64,000 nt of DNA from Candidatus Hodarchaeota archaeon (GTDB lineage Archaea > Asgardarchaeota > Heimdallarchaeia > Hodarchaeales > YT1-039). The position numbers and the translations under genes were made by a program. The stretch spans positions 8,821 through 72,820 of the forward strand of contig JAEOTF010000090.1 of NCBI GenBank assembly GCA_016840025.1, given 5' to 3'. Of the stretch, positions 51,187 to 60,642 are shown one piece after another. Within the stretch, counting starts at the first letter, position 1. Every line of letters starts with the position of its first letter. Under the pieces are notes generated by a model. That model saw only the letters and a list, made by a program, of their open reading frames with translations. It did no database searches and had not been told where the DNA came from.

Positions 51187-53060
51187 TAAGACTGATTCAC
51201 CTTTTCTCTTATTTTAACTGCGACCCCACGTTTCATTCTCAGCATTATATCGCCTGGTAGGATTGCTTTCCCAACAGCAATTTTTTTCTCATTTTTATTT
51301 GTGATAACTACTTCTTCTTCTATTAAAATTTCCCTATCGGCTTTTAAGACTCCTGGACATAACAAAGAAGATCCTTTCAGTGTTTCTCCATTGAATTGAA
51401 CTATAGGAAGTTGATTTCGGTTAAATAGCTCGATTCCTGCTATACTAAGTTCAAGAAATCCTGTTGTTGGTCTGAAAGTCGCTATAACCTTATTATCTCG
51501 AATTATCTTCTCTCCCTTTTCTGATCTTCCTTTTATTTTCACAGATGGTGGAAAAATCTTTTCACCTATCCCCTTACTAAACATGTAATCTGCAATTGAC
51601 CTGATACGCCGTAGCGGTCTATTTGTAGCTATTTTTGGTGTTGTTATATCTTGGGATAGGTCTTGAAGAGTTTTTGTTAGTCTATTTAGGTTTTCTGTGG
51701 ACAATAATTTATCTGTACTATTGGTTATAATAAGATCTCTCCCTAATTTGTCGCATGCTACTTGTACAATTTGTTTTTCTACAGTAACAAGATGACACAC
51801 TATTTTTGCATGAGGTGATTTCTCCAGAACACTTTCCAAAATTCTTTGAACTTGTTTCTGCTCTTCATGAGACCAAGTACCAGTAACAGGAATATCATAA
51901 TGTGCTGCTGGATACGTCCATTCTAACTCCCGAGGAACAATCCCTAGAGGAGATGTAAGTATAAGTTCTTGTAAAATGTCATATCTTCTCCCAATTCCTC
52001 TTTTTATTGCTTTGCGAAACAGTTGATGACTTCTCGAGAAGGAATAGGGTTTTTTAGCAGAACACGGCAGTATTATGATTATTTCAATTGCTTCTGGGAT
52101 TTCAAATCGTTCGATTACTCTGTTAATAAATCTACATACCTCTGGTCTCTTAAGATCCTGCTCAGTGGTACATAGGAGGGGCGTTCGCCTCTTAATTGGT
52201 GTAAATACTTCAAGAAAGTTATTCTGATCGTCAAGATGACGCATCGCAGCAGTAATTGGCGGATAGTTTACACTAGTTTCTCGTACAAGTTCTCGTAAGA
52301 CGCCTGTTTGAATAGATGCTCTGATTTCTTGCATTCTATGGTTTGCATAATTCAGATTATCCTCAATCAAAGTCTGTCTGTCTTTTTCCCGAGTAGTAAC
52401 CTTCATACCAGCACTAATAGTTAAAGGATCGAATCTTTGGATTTTAACTCCTTGCTGTCCTAAAATACGACATACTAAACCATCAAATAAATCAATACCG
52501 GTATAACTTAGAAGGGGAAAATAATTAGGATGAATTCCAGCAGCATAAAGCAATGTCCTAGGTGATACCGCTTTTCTTATTTTGACTAAATAATCTATAA
52601 GTCTTCTCGGTGAATTTTGGAGATATCCGACCTCATTAAGTACAACAATTCCAAGATCTGAAGAGAATATATCCTTTAGTTCATACTCGGACAGCTCTTG
52701 AATTTCAACACCTACTGAAATACCAAGTTTTCCTGATTCATTGCAGTTTTCGATAAAATTAATTTGTTCTCTAATATTCTCGATGGACGCTTTTGCGTCT
52801 CGCGGTAATACATAAAACATATCTTCTGTGTCATATTTTTCCAAAAATTGCCTTAAAACCTCTTGACTTCCGATTTGTAAAAATTGCTTTGAAGGAAAAC
52901 AAGTGATACGTAATTTTTCTCCAGATACAACAGAAACATCATTCTTCATCCTAATTAGTAATGTAGGAATGCATGGTGAGAGTGTATCAAGTTGTCCTTG
53001 AGTAATTTTACAGATTCGACCGGGCCCATCCAAAGCCTTTATTTCAATCTGAGGTGTCAT
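51186..53060 (-). CDS. arcS: Archaeosine synthase alpha subunit (ArcS)
   Basis: A 624-residue TGT-like protein. It contains YAAGIHPNYFPLLSYTGIDLFDGLV of the TGT-like barrel. The family-specific motif PCSAKKPYSFSRSH lies near residue 331, matching the published ArcS pattern PC-x3-KPY-x2-S-x-S-H. The C-terminal 75 residues look like a PUA domain that binds tRNA. ArcS transfers lysine to preQ0 at position 15 of tRNA as the step before RaSEA. It overlaps the GtrA-like gene by 17 bases, making an operon of GtrA-like, ArcS and RaSEA. Confidence 0.9.
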   Translation of the reverse strand: MTPQIEIKALDGPGRICKITQGQLDTLSPCIPTLLIRMKNDVSVVSGEKLRITCFPSKQFLQIGSQEVLRQFLEKYDTEDMFYVLPRDAKASIENIREQINFIENCNESGKLGISVGVEIQELSEYELKDIFSSDLGIVVLNEVGYLQNSPRRLIDYLVKIRKAVSPRTLLYAAGIHPNYFPLLSYTGIDLFDGLVCRILGQQGVKIQRFDPLTISAGMKVTTREKDRQTLIEDNLNYANHRMQEIRASIQTGVLRELVRETSVNYPPITAAMRHLDDQNNFLEVFTPIKRRTPLLCTTEQDLKRPEVCRFINRVIERFEIPEAIEIIIILPCSAKKPYSFSRSHQLFRKAIKRGIGRRYDILQELILTSPLGIVPRELEWTYPAAHYDIPVTGTWSHEEQKQVQRILESVLEKSPHAKIVCHLVTVEKQIVQVACDKLGRDLIITNSTDKLLSTENLNRLTKTLQDLSQDITTPKIATNRPLRRIRSIADYMFSKGIGEKIFPPSVKIKGRSEKGEKIIRDNKVIATFRPTTGFLELSIAGIELFNRNQLPIVQFNGETLKGSSLLCPGVLKADREILIEEEVVITNKNEKKIAVGKAILPGDIMLRMKRGVAVKIREKVNQS

Positions 53061-53571
53061 CGGGTGTTCCTACGGCTTTATCACCTGTAAACGCTGGACT
53101 AAAGGTCCATATCTTATTAAAAATAAAGTTAGTAATAACAGATACTATAAATGCTATGGCTCCTGAAACTAGATAATAAACATCAAAGTATTCAGTTAAT
53201 GTGATTAGAATCCCCAGATTTACTACCACTCCTGAAGCTCCTACGACGCAATAAGCTAAAAATTGTTTAAAGTCAGCTTCGGATTTATCCTCGAAGCTCC
53301 AACGTTTATTCAGACTGTAATTCCAAATAGTAACCACAAAGATCGCGAAACTTGCTGCGAAGGCATAACGTTTGAAATTTATATCAGCAAAGAAGTCAAA
53401 AAATGATGTCAAGAATGGGAAAAAATCTTCTAACTTTGGTATAACAATTTCATACATAGACCACAGAATCAGCTCATTAAAAAATAATCCTCCTATACTT
53501 ACGATAAAGAAACGATAGAACTGAGTACTCGTTGTTATACCATTATTGAGTGTACTTTTCTTAGATGCCAT
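53044..53571 (-). CDS. GtrA-family four-helix membrane protein
   Basis: A 175-residue protein with four membrane helices (about residues 15-37, 65-88, 96-118 and 128-148). FAIFVVTIWNYSLNKRWSF in the middle and TNFIFNKIWTFSP near the C-terminus are the conserved NyxxxRxwxF motifs of GtrA. The family moves lipid-linked sugars across membranes. It precedes ArcS and overlaps it by 17 bases, though a functional link with tRNA modification is not obvious. It is probably the first gene of the operon. Confidence 0.82.
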   Translation of the reverse strand: MASKKSTLNNGITTSTQFYRFFIVSIGGLFFNELILWSMYEIVIPKLEDFFPFLTSFFDFFADINFKRYAFAASFAIFVVTIWNYSLNKRWSFEDKSEADFKQFLAYCVVGASGVVVNLGILITLTEYFDVYYLVSGAIAFIVSVITNFIFNKIWTFSPAFTGDKAVGTPDDTSD

Positions 53572-53699
53572 GGATATATCTACCTACGAATTTTTGATGA
53601 ATGAAGAAGGAATTCAACTCAGCGTGTTAGAAAAAAATTAAGGTTATTTATGACTTTTTATGTGTTAGAAGACATTTTGGTTTCTTACCAGTTAGAATT

Positions 53700-54365
53700 C
53701 TAAGTCATATGCGGTGGCATTTGAGCTGGATCATAAGCCCCTGCAGTTAGCTGAGTTAGTTCTCGATCGAGATATTGGCTTTCTTCTAATAATTCATCAA
53801 TTTTTTCATATTCAACATACGGTTCGGCTGCCCAAACGGTCATGAATAGAGTGTATTCGGCAGATTTTCGTGGATTCTTCAGTAAAATACTAACTAATTT
53901 ACTTTTTAGTTGTTGTTCTGTTTCAAACATCTCAGTGATTGTACTAAAGTTTTTGGTTACCTGATCGAGGATTTCAATTTCTCTATCTAGTTTTTCGCCT
54001 CTTTTATCATGAGAAGAGATGACAAAAGTAAAATTTTGATTGATTCGATGTATTAGTTTCTGCATCTCGAATGTAATTGTCTCAAATTCTTCGACTGAAC
54101 TCTGCAACAAAGGTAGACGTTCGTTAATCTTAAGTATCAGATTGTATCGTACCCTTGTGTCTAATTGATCAAATCCTTCTAATTCTTCAAAGAGTGCCTT
54201 ATTCGATGCGAGAGCTATCTTTCCCACTAATGCCATAACAGCATTGACCGTCATCATTGATTTTTGTTGGGCCTTCATCCATCTCTTAATTAATTGTTGG
54301 AGTTTATCCTTGTATGCTGAAATCGCAATAGCATTAATCATTCGAGGGCGTAATCGTCGATCCAT
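53700..54365 (-). CDS. Hypothetical all-helical protein
   Basis: A 221-residue protein with no recognised family, mostly long amphipathic helices (e.g. RVRYNLILKINERLPLLQSSVEEFETITFEMQKLI near residues 70-105) and a Pro-rich end (DPAQMPPHM). The basic N-terminus (MDRRLRPRM) might bind a membrane or nucleic acid. It is a single gene with an AT-rich flank on both sides. The layout might suggest a helical-bundle adaptor; no function can be assigned. Confidence 0.55.
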   Translation of the reverse strand: MDRRLRPRMINAIAISAYKDKLQQLIKRWMKAQQKSMMTVNAVMALVGKIALASNKALFEELEGFDQLDTRVRYNLILKINERLPLLQSSVEEFETITFEMQKLIHRINQNFTFVISSHDKRGEKLDREIEILDQVTKNFSTITEMFETEQQLKSKLVSILLKNPRKSAEYTLFMTVWAAEPYVEYEKIDELLEESQYLDRELTQLTAGAYDPAQMPPHMT

Positions 54366-54509
54366 CTTGTTTCACGGTCAAGTTAACATTAGGGAGATGC
54401 GTCTTATTAATCTTTTTGTACATAAGCAGAGACAAATGTTAACAAATGTGTTTTTTATGATCATTCTAACACGTCATAAATTCCTTGTTACCTTCTTAAG
54501 ACCGATAAA

Positions 54510-55439
54510 TTAGTTTCTTTTTTGTTCTTTAAGCGTTACAAGAGTTGTTAACATCCTATTTAACGGAACTTCGATTTTTCTACTTTGTGCTTTCTCTACT
54601 ATCGCTCCATTGATGAATTTAATCTCTGTTTGCCGTCCATTTTTAATGTCCATTAACATGCTGCAATAATTATCTTTTGTAGCTCTTGCCACTTGTATTG
54701 GAAGTTCCTCGGGATTTTCTATTTCAAAATTGATACCATTAGCTATAGCTACATTCGTTGTTTCATACGCGACACTTCTTAGAAGTTCACTGCCCCATCT
54801 TTGCTTTATTATCTCCCCATTGGTGAGTTCTGTAAGTGCCCCAACCGGGTTAATAGATGAATTAACTACAAGTTTCTCCCAAATTGCCTGTTGAAGATTA
54901 GATACTACTTTACATGGTAAACCCGTTGCTGTAATGACTGCTGAGAGCTCCTCTATAAACTCATTTGACTTAGGAGACGCTAAGAATCGTCCTATCATAG
55001 ATAAACCTTGCCCCGTTTTTATTACAACACCTGGTTTTTTAATTAAAGCCCCTTCGCTTGTTAATATGCGATAAATACGACCCTTTTCCAAGTAATTCGA
55101 GGCAATCTCCTCATTTCCAAGTCCATTTTGGAGTATAACAATATTTGCTTCTTTATTTCTCCATTTTTGGAGTTCTGCACAAACAACCGCTAGATCAAAG
55201 GCTTTAGTTGCGATAATAATGAGGTCAACATTCTTTTTTACTTCCTTGAGGGATCGGGCAGTTTTGACTTGGACTGAATAGCTCTCTTCATCTTTTAGAA
55301 TGTCAAGTCCATTATTATGTATAGCTTTGATGTGGGTTCCTCTCCCTAGTAATGTAACATCATGATTATTAATCGCAAATAACCCTCCAAAAAGTGATCC
55401 CATAGCACCTGCACCAAATATGAGGATTTTTATAGCCAT
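54510..55439 (-). CDS. panE: Ketopantoate reductase (2-dehydropantoate 2-reductase)
   Basis: This protein of about 309 residues starts at ATG 55439 with AGGGGTG upstream; a longer frame begins 48 bases earlier but those residues do not fit the family. It has the NAD(P)-binding loop KILIFGAGAMGSLFGGLFA at the start, LIIATKAFDL, ILQNGLGNEE near residue 100, and the C-terminal catalytic helix with KLVVNSSINPVGALTELTNGEI. It reduces ketopantoate to pantoate for CoA synthesis, presumably with NADPH. The adjacent upstream gene is RNA polymerase subunit N. Confidence 0.88.
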   Translation of the reverse strand: MAIKILIFGAGAMGSLFGGLFAINNHDVTLLGRGTHIKAIHNNGLDILKDEESYSVQVKTARSLKEVKKNVDLIIIATKAFDLAVVCAELQKWRNKEANIVILQNGLGNEEIASNYLEKGRIYRILTSEGALIKKPGVVIKTGQGLSMIGRFLASPKSNEFIEELSAVITATGLPCKVVSNLQQAIWEKLVVNSSINPVGALTELTNGEIIKQRWGSELLRSVAYETTNVAIANGINFEIENPEELPIQVARATKDNYCSMLMDIKNGRQTEIKFINGAIVEKAQSRKIEVPLNRMLTTLVTLKEQKRN

Positions 55440-55510
55440 GCACCCCTGAATGTTTTGTGCTCCTCTCCACAGGAGTAAAAGAAACACTCTACATTGAACT
55501 TTACTTGATT

Positions 55511-55720
55511 CTAAATTTTCCGACTCGGTTTTGTGTATCGCATCGTTTCATCAAGTAACGTTATATGAGTGGTTAACATTCGCCGACAGCAATAGCGTAT
55601 TAATCCAAAAGAATCAAGAACCTTTTCAGGATCTTCCATTTCTTCTGTGACCTTCTTTAAGAAATCATCATAAAGTGAAGCGATCTCTTTACCGCATGTG
55701 AAGCATCTTATAGGTATCAT
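55511..55720 (-). CDS. rpo10: RNA polymerase subunit Rpo10 (N)
   Basis: A 69-residue protein with the complete signature of Rpb10/Rpo[14 protein letters not shown] at the start and [14 protein letters not shown] near residues 40-53. C6, C9, C44 and C45 are the zinc ligands. It is an essential RNA polymerase core subunit shared by archaea and eukaryotes. An upstream 280-base AT-rich stretch follows, so it has its own promoter. Confidence 0.95.
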   Translation of the reverse strand: MIPIRCFTCGKEIASLYDDFLKKVTEEMEDPEKVLDSFGLIRYCCRRMLTTHITLLDETMRYTKPSRKI

Positions 55721-55772
55721 TTCTTCCTATTTCCAAAATATTCTATTTACTTGCTAGTTGGTTTCTTACTTA

Positions 55773-55936
55773 AAAACCTGAATCAAGAGTTGAAAGCAGT
55801 ATGTCAGAGTAATAAATCCGTTTATATTTGTTTTTTCTTATAATATTAAGGTTTTTATCCATATATTTTGGTTTTCCAGAACACTTACTTATTATTATAA
55901 TTTAATTTATCCCTTTTGTTCACAAAACCTGAATCA
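55773..55936. repeat. Pair of 13-base direct repeats
   Basis: AAAACCTGAATCA occurs at 55773-55785 and again at 55924-55936, both in the AT-rich gap between the RNA polymerase subunit gene and the thioredoxin-like gene. They might be binding sites for a regulator. The copies are far apart and AT-rich, so chance is possible. Confidence 0.3.
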
Positions 55937-56001
55937 GAATATAGGACACTATAATCTTCCAAAAATTAATGGTTAATAAACATATATTCTAATCTTATGC
56001 C

Positions 56002-56364
56002 CTATCTTACACTAGCATTGAATACAGCCTTTATTATTTCTCCCTCGGAAAAACTACCCCCTGTCACACGCTGTTCAGCATTTCCTTCTCCTATGATTAA
56101 AGTTGGAATAATCGCGATTTTTTTTTCATCCACTATTTCGGGAAGCGTTTCTATGTCCAATTCAACGACTGAATTTCCTAATTGAGAAGCTACACGTTTT
56201 GTAATTGTTCTAGCCTGATTACAGTGTATACAACCAGAAGAAGTAAAGAGAAACATTTTCCCAAAAGGTGAGGAAGAAGAATTAGTCGTTTCCTTGCTAG
56301 AAATTAGTTCATTAGCCTTTTTTGGATGATAAATGGTCATAATTGAGGAAATACACATAAACAC
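56002..56364 (-). CDS. Thioredoxin/glutaredoxin-fold protein
   Basis: A 120-residue protein. KMFLFTSSGCIHCNQARTITKRVASQLG holds a CxxC site (C-I-H-C) at about residues 45-48. VVELDIETLPEIVDEKKIAIIPTLIIG carries the cis-Pro near residue 87, so it has a thioredoxin fold. The last part EQRVTGGSFSEGEI is typical. It probably is a disulfide oxidoreductase in the cytoplasm; a weak N-terminal hydrophobic part is too short for confident export. The start may be the ATG eight codons in (MTIYHP). Confidence 0.75.
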   Translation of the reverse strand: MFMCISSIMTIYHPKKANELISSKETTNSSSSPFGKMFLFTSSGCIHCNQARTITKRVASQLGNSVVELDIETLPEIVDEKKIAIIPTLIIGEGNAEQRVTGGSFSEGEIIKAVFNASVR

Positions 56365-56549
56365 AATTAATGTAAGATATTATACGCATAAGATGAATCG
56401 ATATTTCTCTTTATAATTCTCAACGATCCATCCTGTAAAGGTAATTTCTTAGAATATATCCCAAAATCCAGCCGTCTTATTTCTCTATAACTGGAAAAGA
56501 GCTATTTTCTGTGAATTACTTTAGAAAAATGCATAGGTGTGCATTTTGT

Positions 56550-59500
56550 TTAATTGCCCGCTAATAACTCTAGCTCCTCTTTTGCTACCTTTTTATCTTT
56601 TTCAGAGATAGCATTAATGTTTAGTGCTTTAGTAAACAATTCTTTTGCTGTTTCTTGTTCATCAATAATTTTGGAAGAAGCTATTGCCACTAATGCGGAA
56701 GCTATTCCTCTCTGATCATCAATTTCCGTAAAAAGTTCTAATGCCTGTTCAAAAGCATTAACTGCACGTTCTTTTTTTTTCGGATACGTTTTTCCTAGCT
56801 GAATTAGCACTTCACCTGTTTTCTTATGATTTCCCTTCTCTTGATAGTGTTTAAGGCTTTTTTGTAGAAACTGCTGGGCTTTCTCAATGTCATCTCCCAT
56901 TTTTCTTAAAGTTGTGCCATAATTAGCTTGAGTTCGTGCAAGAAGTCCCTCACTATCGGTGGTTTCTGCTAAAGATAACGCTTCTTGATAGATTGCTATT
57001 GCTTTATCAATAACTTCTCCCGTTGCATAGGCATCCGCAAGCTTGTTAAGAGTTACAAGGATTGTTCGTATGTTTCCCGCTTTACGGGCGATATCGAGAG
57101 CTGTATTATATGCCTCAAACGCTGCTTCTTTTTCTTCAATTTCTCTAAGGGCATTACCTAAGTTGGTTAACACAGAAACTTCTAGATTTTTCTCGTGAAT
57201 TTGCCGAGCACAATGGAGTGCTTTATCAAAATCCGCAACAATATTCGACATACTTTTATCTAACATAGCTTTGGTGCGACCGATCTTAATTAACGTTGTA
57301 ATCTCAGATTTTCGATAACCAGCAGTGATGGCAATCTCCAAGGCTTCTTCAAAAAAATTGAGCGCTCTTTCGTGCTTCTTAAGTCGATTATAACTGTCAC
57401 CTAAATAGTTTAAGCTTTGTATGATCGCCGGTGGTTCATTAATATAACGTGCAATACTCAATGAATCTTCAAAAGATTTAATCGCTTCTTCATATCGTCC
57501 CATTCGCGAGAGGAGATCTGAATGCCTATGGAGGGCGGCTAATTTACCTCTTTGATTACCCACTTCCTCTTCAAGTTCTACACATTGTCTATATAATTCT
57601 AAAGCTCTTTGATATTGGCTAGTACTATCATAAAAGAATCCTAGACTACTAAGTACTACAGATTCTGATTGTTTATCCTTAATACTTCTAGTAAGCTCTA
57701 ACGCTTTGTTTGTTTGCTCGATGGCTTCATCAGTTCTACCTAATCTAAAATAAACTGAACTAATTCCCTCCATTGAAAAGATTTGGGCTTTTTTTAGCCC
57801 CTCCTTCATTCCTAATGACAAGCTCTCTTGATAAGTTTCAAGAGCGGCGTTCAGTTTTCCCATAGATGTATAAAGGTCGGCAATCTTGTTTGCGATAATA
57901 ATTTGATCTTCGGGAGCACCTACTTCTATCGCAATGGTATGAGCTTTGAGATAAGTCTCAATTGCGTTGTTTATGTTCCCTTTCTTAATGAGGAGATCTC
58001 CAATCTGTGATAGACTGATAATCTCCATTTTTCGATTATCGGTTTCCTTACTGATGATAAGAGATTGTTGGAAAGACTCAAGAGCAGGATCATACTCCCC
58101 TAGTCTCATATATAAATTTCCAAGCTTGTCAAGATTCATTTTTTCCTTTTGAATGTCTTTACTTTCTTTTGAAAGCTCAATAGCTTTTTCATAACTCTTA
58201 ATTGCATCTTGTAACTTCCCTTCTCTTTCCAATAGATTTCCTTGGAGACCTAATGTTACAATTTGTCCTTGAAGATCACGAGTTTCTCTTGTGATATCCA
58301 ATGATCTTTCTAATATCTTCTCGGCTTTCTTTGTTTTACCAACCTTCATTAGCACAGAACTTAGCTTACATAAAGAGATTTGTTCACCCTTAGGATCCCC
58401 TACAGAGTTAATGATTTGGATGGATTCTTCGAGGGTGTTTATGGCTTCTTGATTTTTTCCTATTCGAAGAAGCAGTTCTGCTTTATCATTTAGGGTTATT
58501 GATAAAGATTTAAAATCCTTAGTTCGTCGAAAGATAGCTTCTGCTTTTTCATATCGTTCAAGGGCGATAGTGGGATTTCTTTGTTGAAGGTTTGCTAATC
58601 CAGTTTCTATCCGCCCTTTGAGCCGTTCATTTCTCGTGCGATCAGCGCGGTGCATAGCCTTTTCAAAATATTGTATTGCTTTCTGTTTTTCTCCAAATTC
58701 GCCGAAAATAACAGCTAGACGGTAAGTACAAAAAGCAGCTAGTCTAAAATGACGATTTCGATCAGCAGACTTGAGTGCCTCTTGATACCAAATAACACTC
58801 TCATTATGATTGCCCATTTTGGTTGAAATGTCTCCTAGGGCTGCAAGAGAAACCACCTCGTGATAACGCTCCTTTCTTCTCCGTGAAAGCTCAAGAGATG
58901 CCTTGGCTCTCTTTAATGCTTCATCCCAACGAGACATTCTCATTAAAACACTACTACTTTTTTGATATGCAAGGATTCGTTCGGTGGCTCCATGAGGGGG
59001 TTTTATTCTATCAATAACATAATTGTAACGCTCTAACGCTTCTTTAAGATTACCTATCCTCATATTTACGTCTCCCAGCCCTACGGAAAATCGTGCAGCG
59101 AATTGAGGTTCGTTTGCTTGAATCGCAGTTTCAAGAGAATATGAAAGAACTTCTTCTGCTCGATTGAGCGAATTTGTTAATGAAAGTAATTTTCCTAGTT
59201 TGGTTAAACTTATTAAATGGATTTTTGAATATTGCTCTGTTTTAGATAGCTCTACACTAGTTTCATAACACTTTAACGCTTTATCCCGTTTATCAAGCGC
59301 TAATAAAACATCTCCTTTCTTGTTTAAGGCAATAACTTCGCTTTTTGGGGTATCTTGGGAAAAAGCAATAGCCTCATCATAGTGCTTGATTGCTTCCTCC
59401 AATTTATCTAAATCTTTGTAAGTGTCTCCAATTCGGTTTAATACTAGAGGAGTAGCTCTTGATTTGATTGCTTTTGCATGATCAAGGGCCTTTGCATAAG

Positions 59501-59828
59501 CTTGGAGGGCGTCTTTTTTATTCCCTCGATTATTCAAGGCATCTCCTTCAGAAATAAGCTCACGGACTAACCTTTTTCTAGTACTAGGATCATCATGGGA
59601 TCGAAAGATGATATAGAGAATGGTATTGCCTCGAACGAGGATTTTGTTTTTTTTAATGATTTCACTGTCTGGTTTTGGACTGATTTCCTCTACAAGATCA
59701 ACTCTTATAGTTAAATGAGAATCAAATGATCTGAGAATTCCTGAAATAACTGTGAAATCTTTTAGAACAATTTTTATCCTTCTCCCTATAGATCTTGCCA
59801 GAGCATCTGTTGGTTTTTCATATTTCAA
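56550..59828 (-). CDS. LSm (Sm-like) domain fused to a giant TPR array
   Basis: A 1092-residue protein. Residues 1-77 have an Sm-like fold: LARSIGRRIKIVLKDFTVISGILRSFDSHLTIRVDLVEEI and KNKILVRGNTILYIIF, matching Sm1 and Sm2 motifs of archaeal SmAPs (…SFDxHLxxxV… and …I-R-G-x-x-I-x-Y-I). The rest is about 24 TPR units at 40-residue spacing of the tandem pattern xxxLG(N/D)xxxxxGxxxxAxxxYxxALxxx. TPRs form a protein-binding superhelix. Sm domains bind RNA as rings, so the fusion could tether RNA to many partners or assemble a ring with long arms. No neighbours in an operon. Function is unknown. Confidence 0.8.
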   Translation of the reverse strand: MKYEKPTDALARSIGRRIKIVLKDFTVISGILRSFDSHLTIRVDLVEEISPKPDSEIIKKNKILVRGNTILYIIFRSHDDPSTRKRLVRELISEGDALNNRGNKKDALQAYAKALDHAKAIKSRATPLVLNRIGDTYKDLDKLEEAIKHYDEAIAFSQDTPKSEVIALNKKGDVLLALDKRDKALKCYETSVELSKTEQYSKIHLISLTKLGKLLSLTNSLNRAEEVLSYSLETAIQANEPQFAARFSVGLGDVNMRIGNLKEALERYNYVIDRIKPPHGATERILAYQKSSSVLMRMSRWDEALKRAKASLELSRRRKERYHEVVSLAALGDISTKMGNHNESVIWYQEALKSADRNRHFRLAAFCTYRLAVIFGEFGEKQKAIQYFEKAMHRADRTRNERLKGRIETGLANLQQRNPTIALERYEKAEAIFRRTKDFKSLSITLNDKAELLLRIGKNQEAINTLEESIQIINSVGDPKGEQISLCKLSSVLMKVGKTKKAEKILERSLDITRETRDLQGQIVTLGLQGNLLEREGKLQDAIKSYEKAIELSKESKDIQKEKMNLDKLGNLYMRLGEYDPALESFQQSLIISKETDNRKMEIISLSQIGDLLIKKGNINNAIETYLKAHTIAIEVGAPEDQIIIANKIADLYTSMGKLNAALETYQESLSLGMKEGLKKAQIFSMEGISSVYFRLGRTDEAIEQTNKALELTRSIKDKQSESVVLSSLGFFYDSTSQYQRALELYRQCVELEEEVGNQRGKLAALHRHSDLLSRMGRYEEAIKSFEDSLSIARYINEPPAIIQSLNYLGDSYNRLKKHERALNFFEEALEIAITAGYRKSEITTLIKIGRTKAMLDKSMSNIVADFDKALHCARQIHEKNLEVSVLTNLGNALREIEEKEAAFEAYNTALDIARKAGNIRTILVTLNKLADAYATGEVIDKAIAIYQEALSLAETTDSEGLLARTQANYGTTLRKMGDDIEKAQQFLQKSLKHYQEKGNHKKTGEVLIQLGKTYPKKKERAVNAFEQALELFTEIDDQRGIASALVAIASSKIIDEQETAKELFTKALNINAISEKDKKVAKEELELLAGN

Positions 59829-60092
59829 CTGTTAATACCCCCTTCCAAAGAGGTACTGAATTATTTCATATCTTTTTGGAAGAGATAGGTGAAAGTCGGC
59901 TTAAAAATCCAACTCTCACATCATAGCTGGTTTTCAAGAATAACTAAAAAAAGATTACTGGTTTTTTATACCTCCTATTTCCAGATAGGTGAGTTATGAG
60001 TTCTCTAAGTTTTAAAACCACCAATGAAATTAAATAAATACGCCAATTCAAGGATTCACAGAAGATTTTGGAAATTCTCGTGAAAATAGGTT

Positions 60093-60479
60093 TTATTCGG
60101 ACGATTTTTTCATTCTTTTTGCCTTTTCTGATTTCATTTCGTGATATCTTACTATAGCGGCATCAGAAATAGCATCAAATGCAGCATCGGGATCTTTTAA
60201 CACTTCTTCTACAGTAAAGACCATTTGAGTTAGTTCTTCCACCTGATTGACGATTAAAAGAGAATCACTGACAAGTAATACTTGTACCATGATACTATAT
60301 TTTGTTTTACCCTTTGTTTTCTTCCAATTCTTAATTCCTATACATATTCCTAAATTTTTCATGTCAGACATGCAGAAACTGGCATCCAATAAACCCACTA
60401 ATTTGAAAGGCTCTTCTCCCTTTATCCCCATATTGGTTAGCAAAGTTAACTCCTCTTCTGTCTCAGTATTCATTTCCAT
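60093..60479 (-). CDS. Hypothetical protein
   Basis: A protein of about 128 residues starting at ATG 60479, chosen because AGGAGAAT lies in front; a frame 26 codons longer exists but its N-terminus looks unlike protein. It has a strand-rich middle (KYSIMVQVLLVSDSLLIVN) and a helical C-terminus rich in Lys and Glu. No family is recognised. It is divergent from the Arf-like gene and so shares its promoter region, which could mean a link to that GTPase (for example as a regulator), but that is a guess. Confidence 0.55.
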   Translation of the reverse strand: MEMNTETEEELTLLTNMGIKGEEPFKLVGLLDASFCMSDMKNLGICIGIKNWKKTKGKTKYSIMVQVLLVSDSLLIVNQVEELTQMVFTVEEVLKDPDAAFDAISDAAIVRYHEMKSEKAKRMKKSSE

Positions 60480-60642
60480 ATTCTCCTCTTTCCTGAAATA
60501 TAACCGGAGGTTTCGATTAGCTTTAGTCCTTTTCGGATAAAAAGTTAAGGAATTCAAGTTACATTAATATTTGAGAAACGAAAAAAAGCAAAAGTTAAAT
60601 CATTTAATAACCTCAAAAAAGTACGAAGAGTCGGGAAGAATT

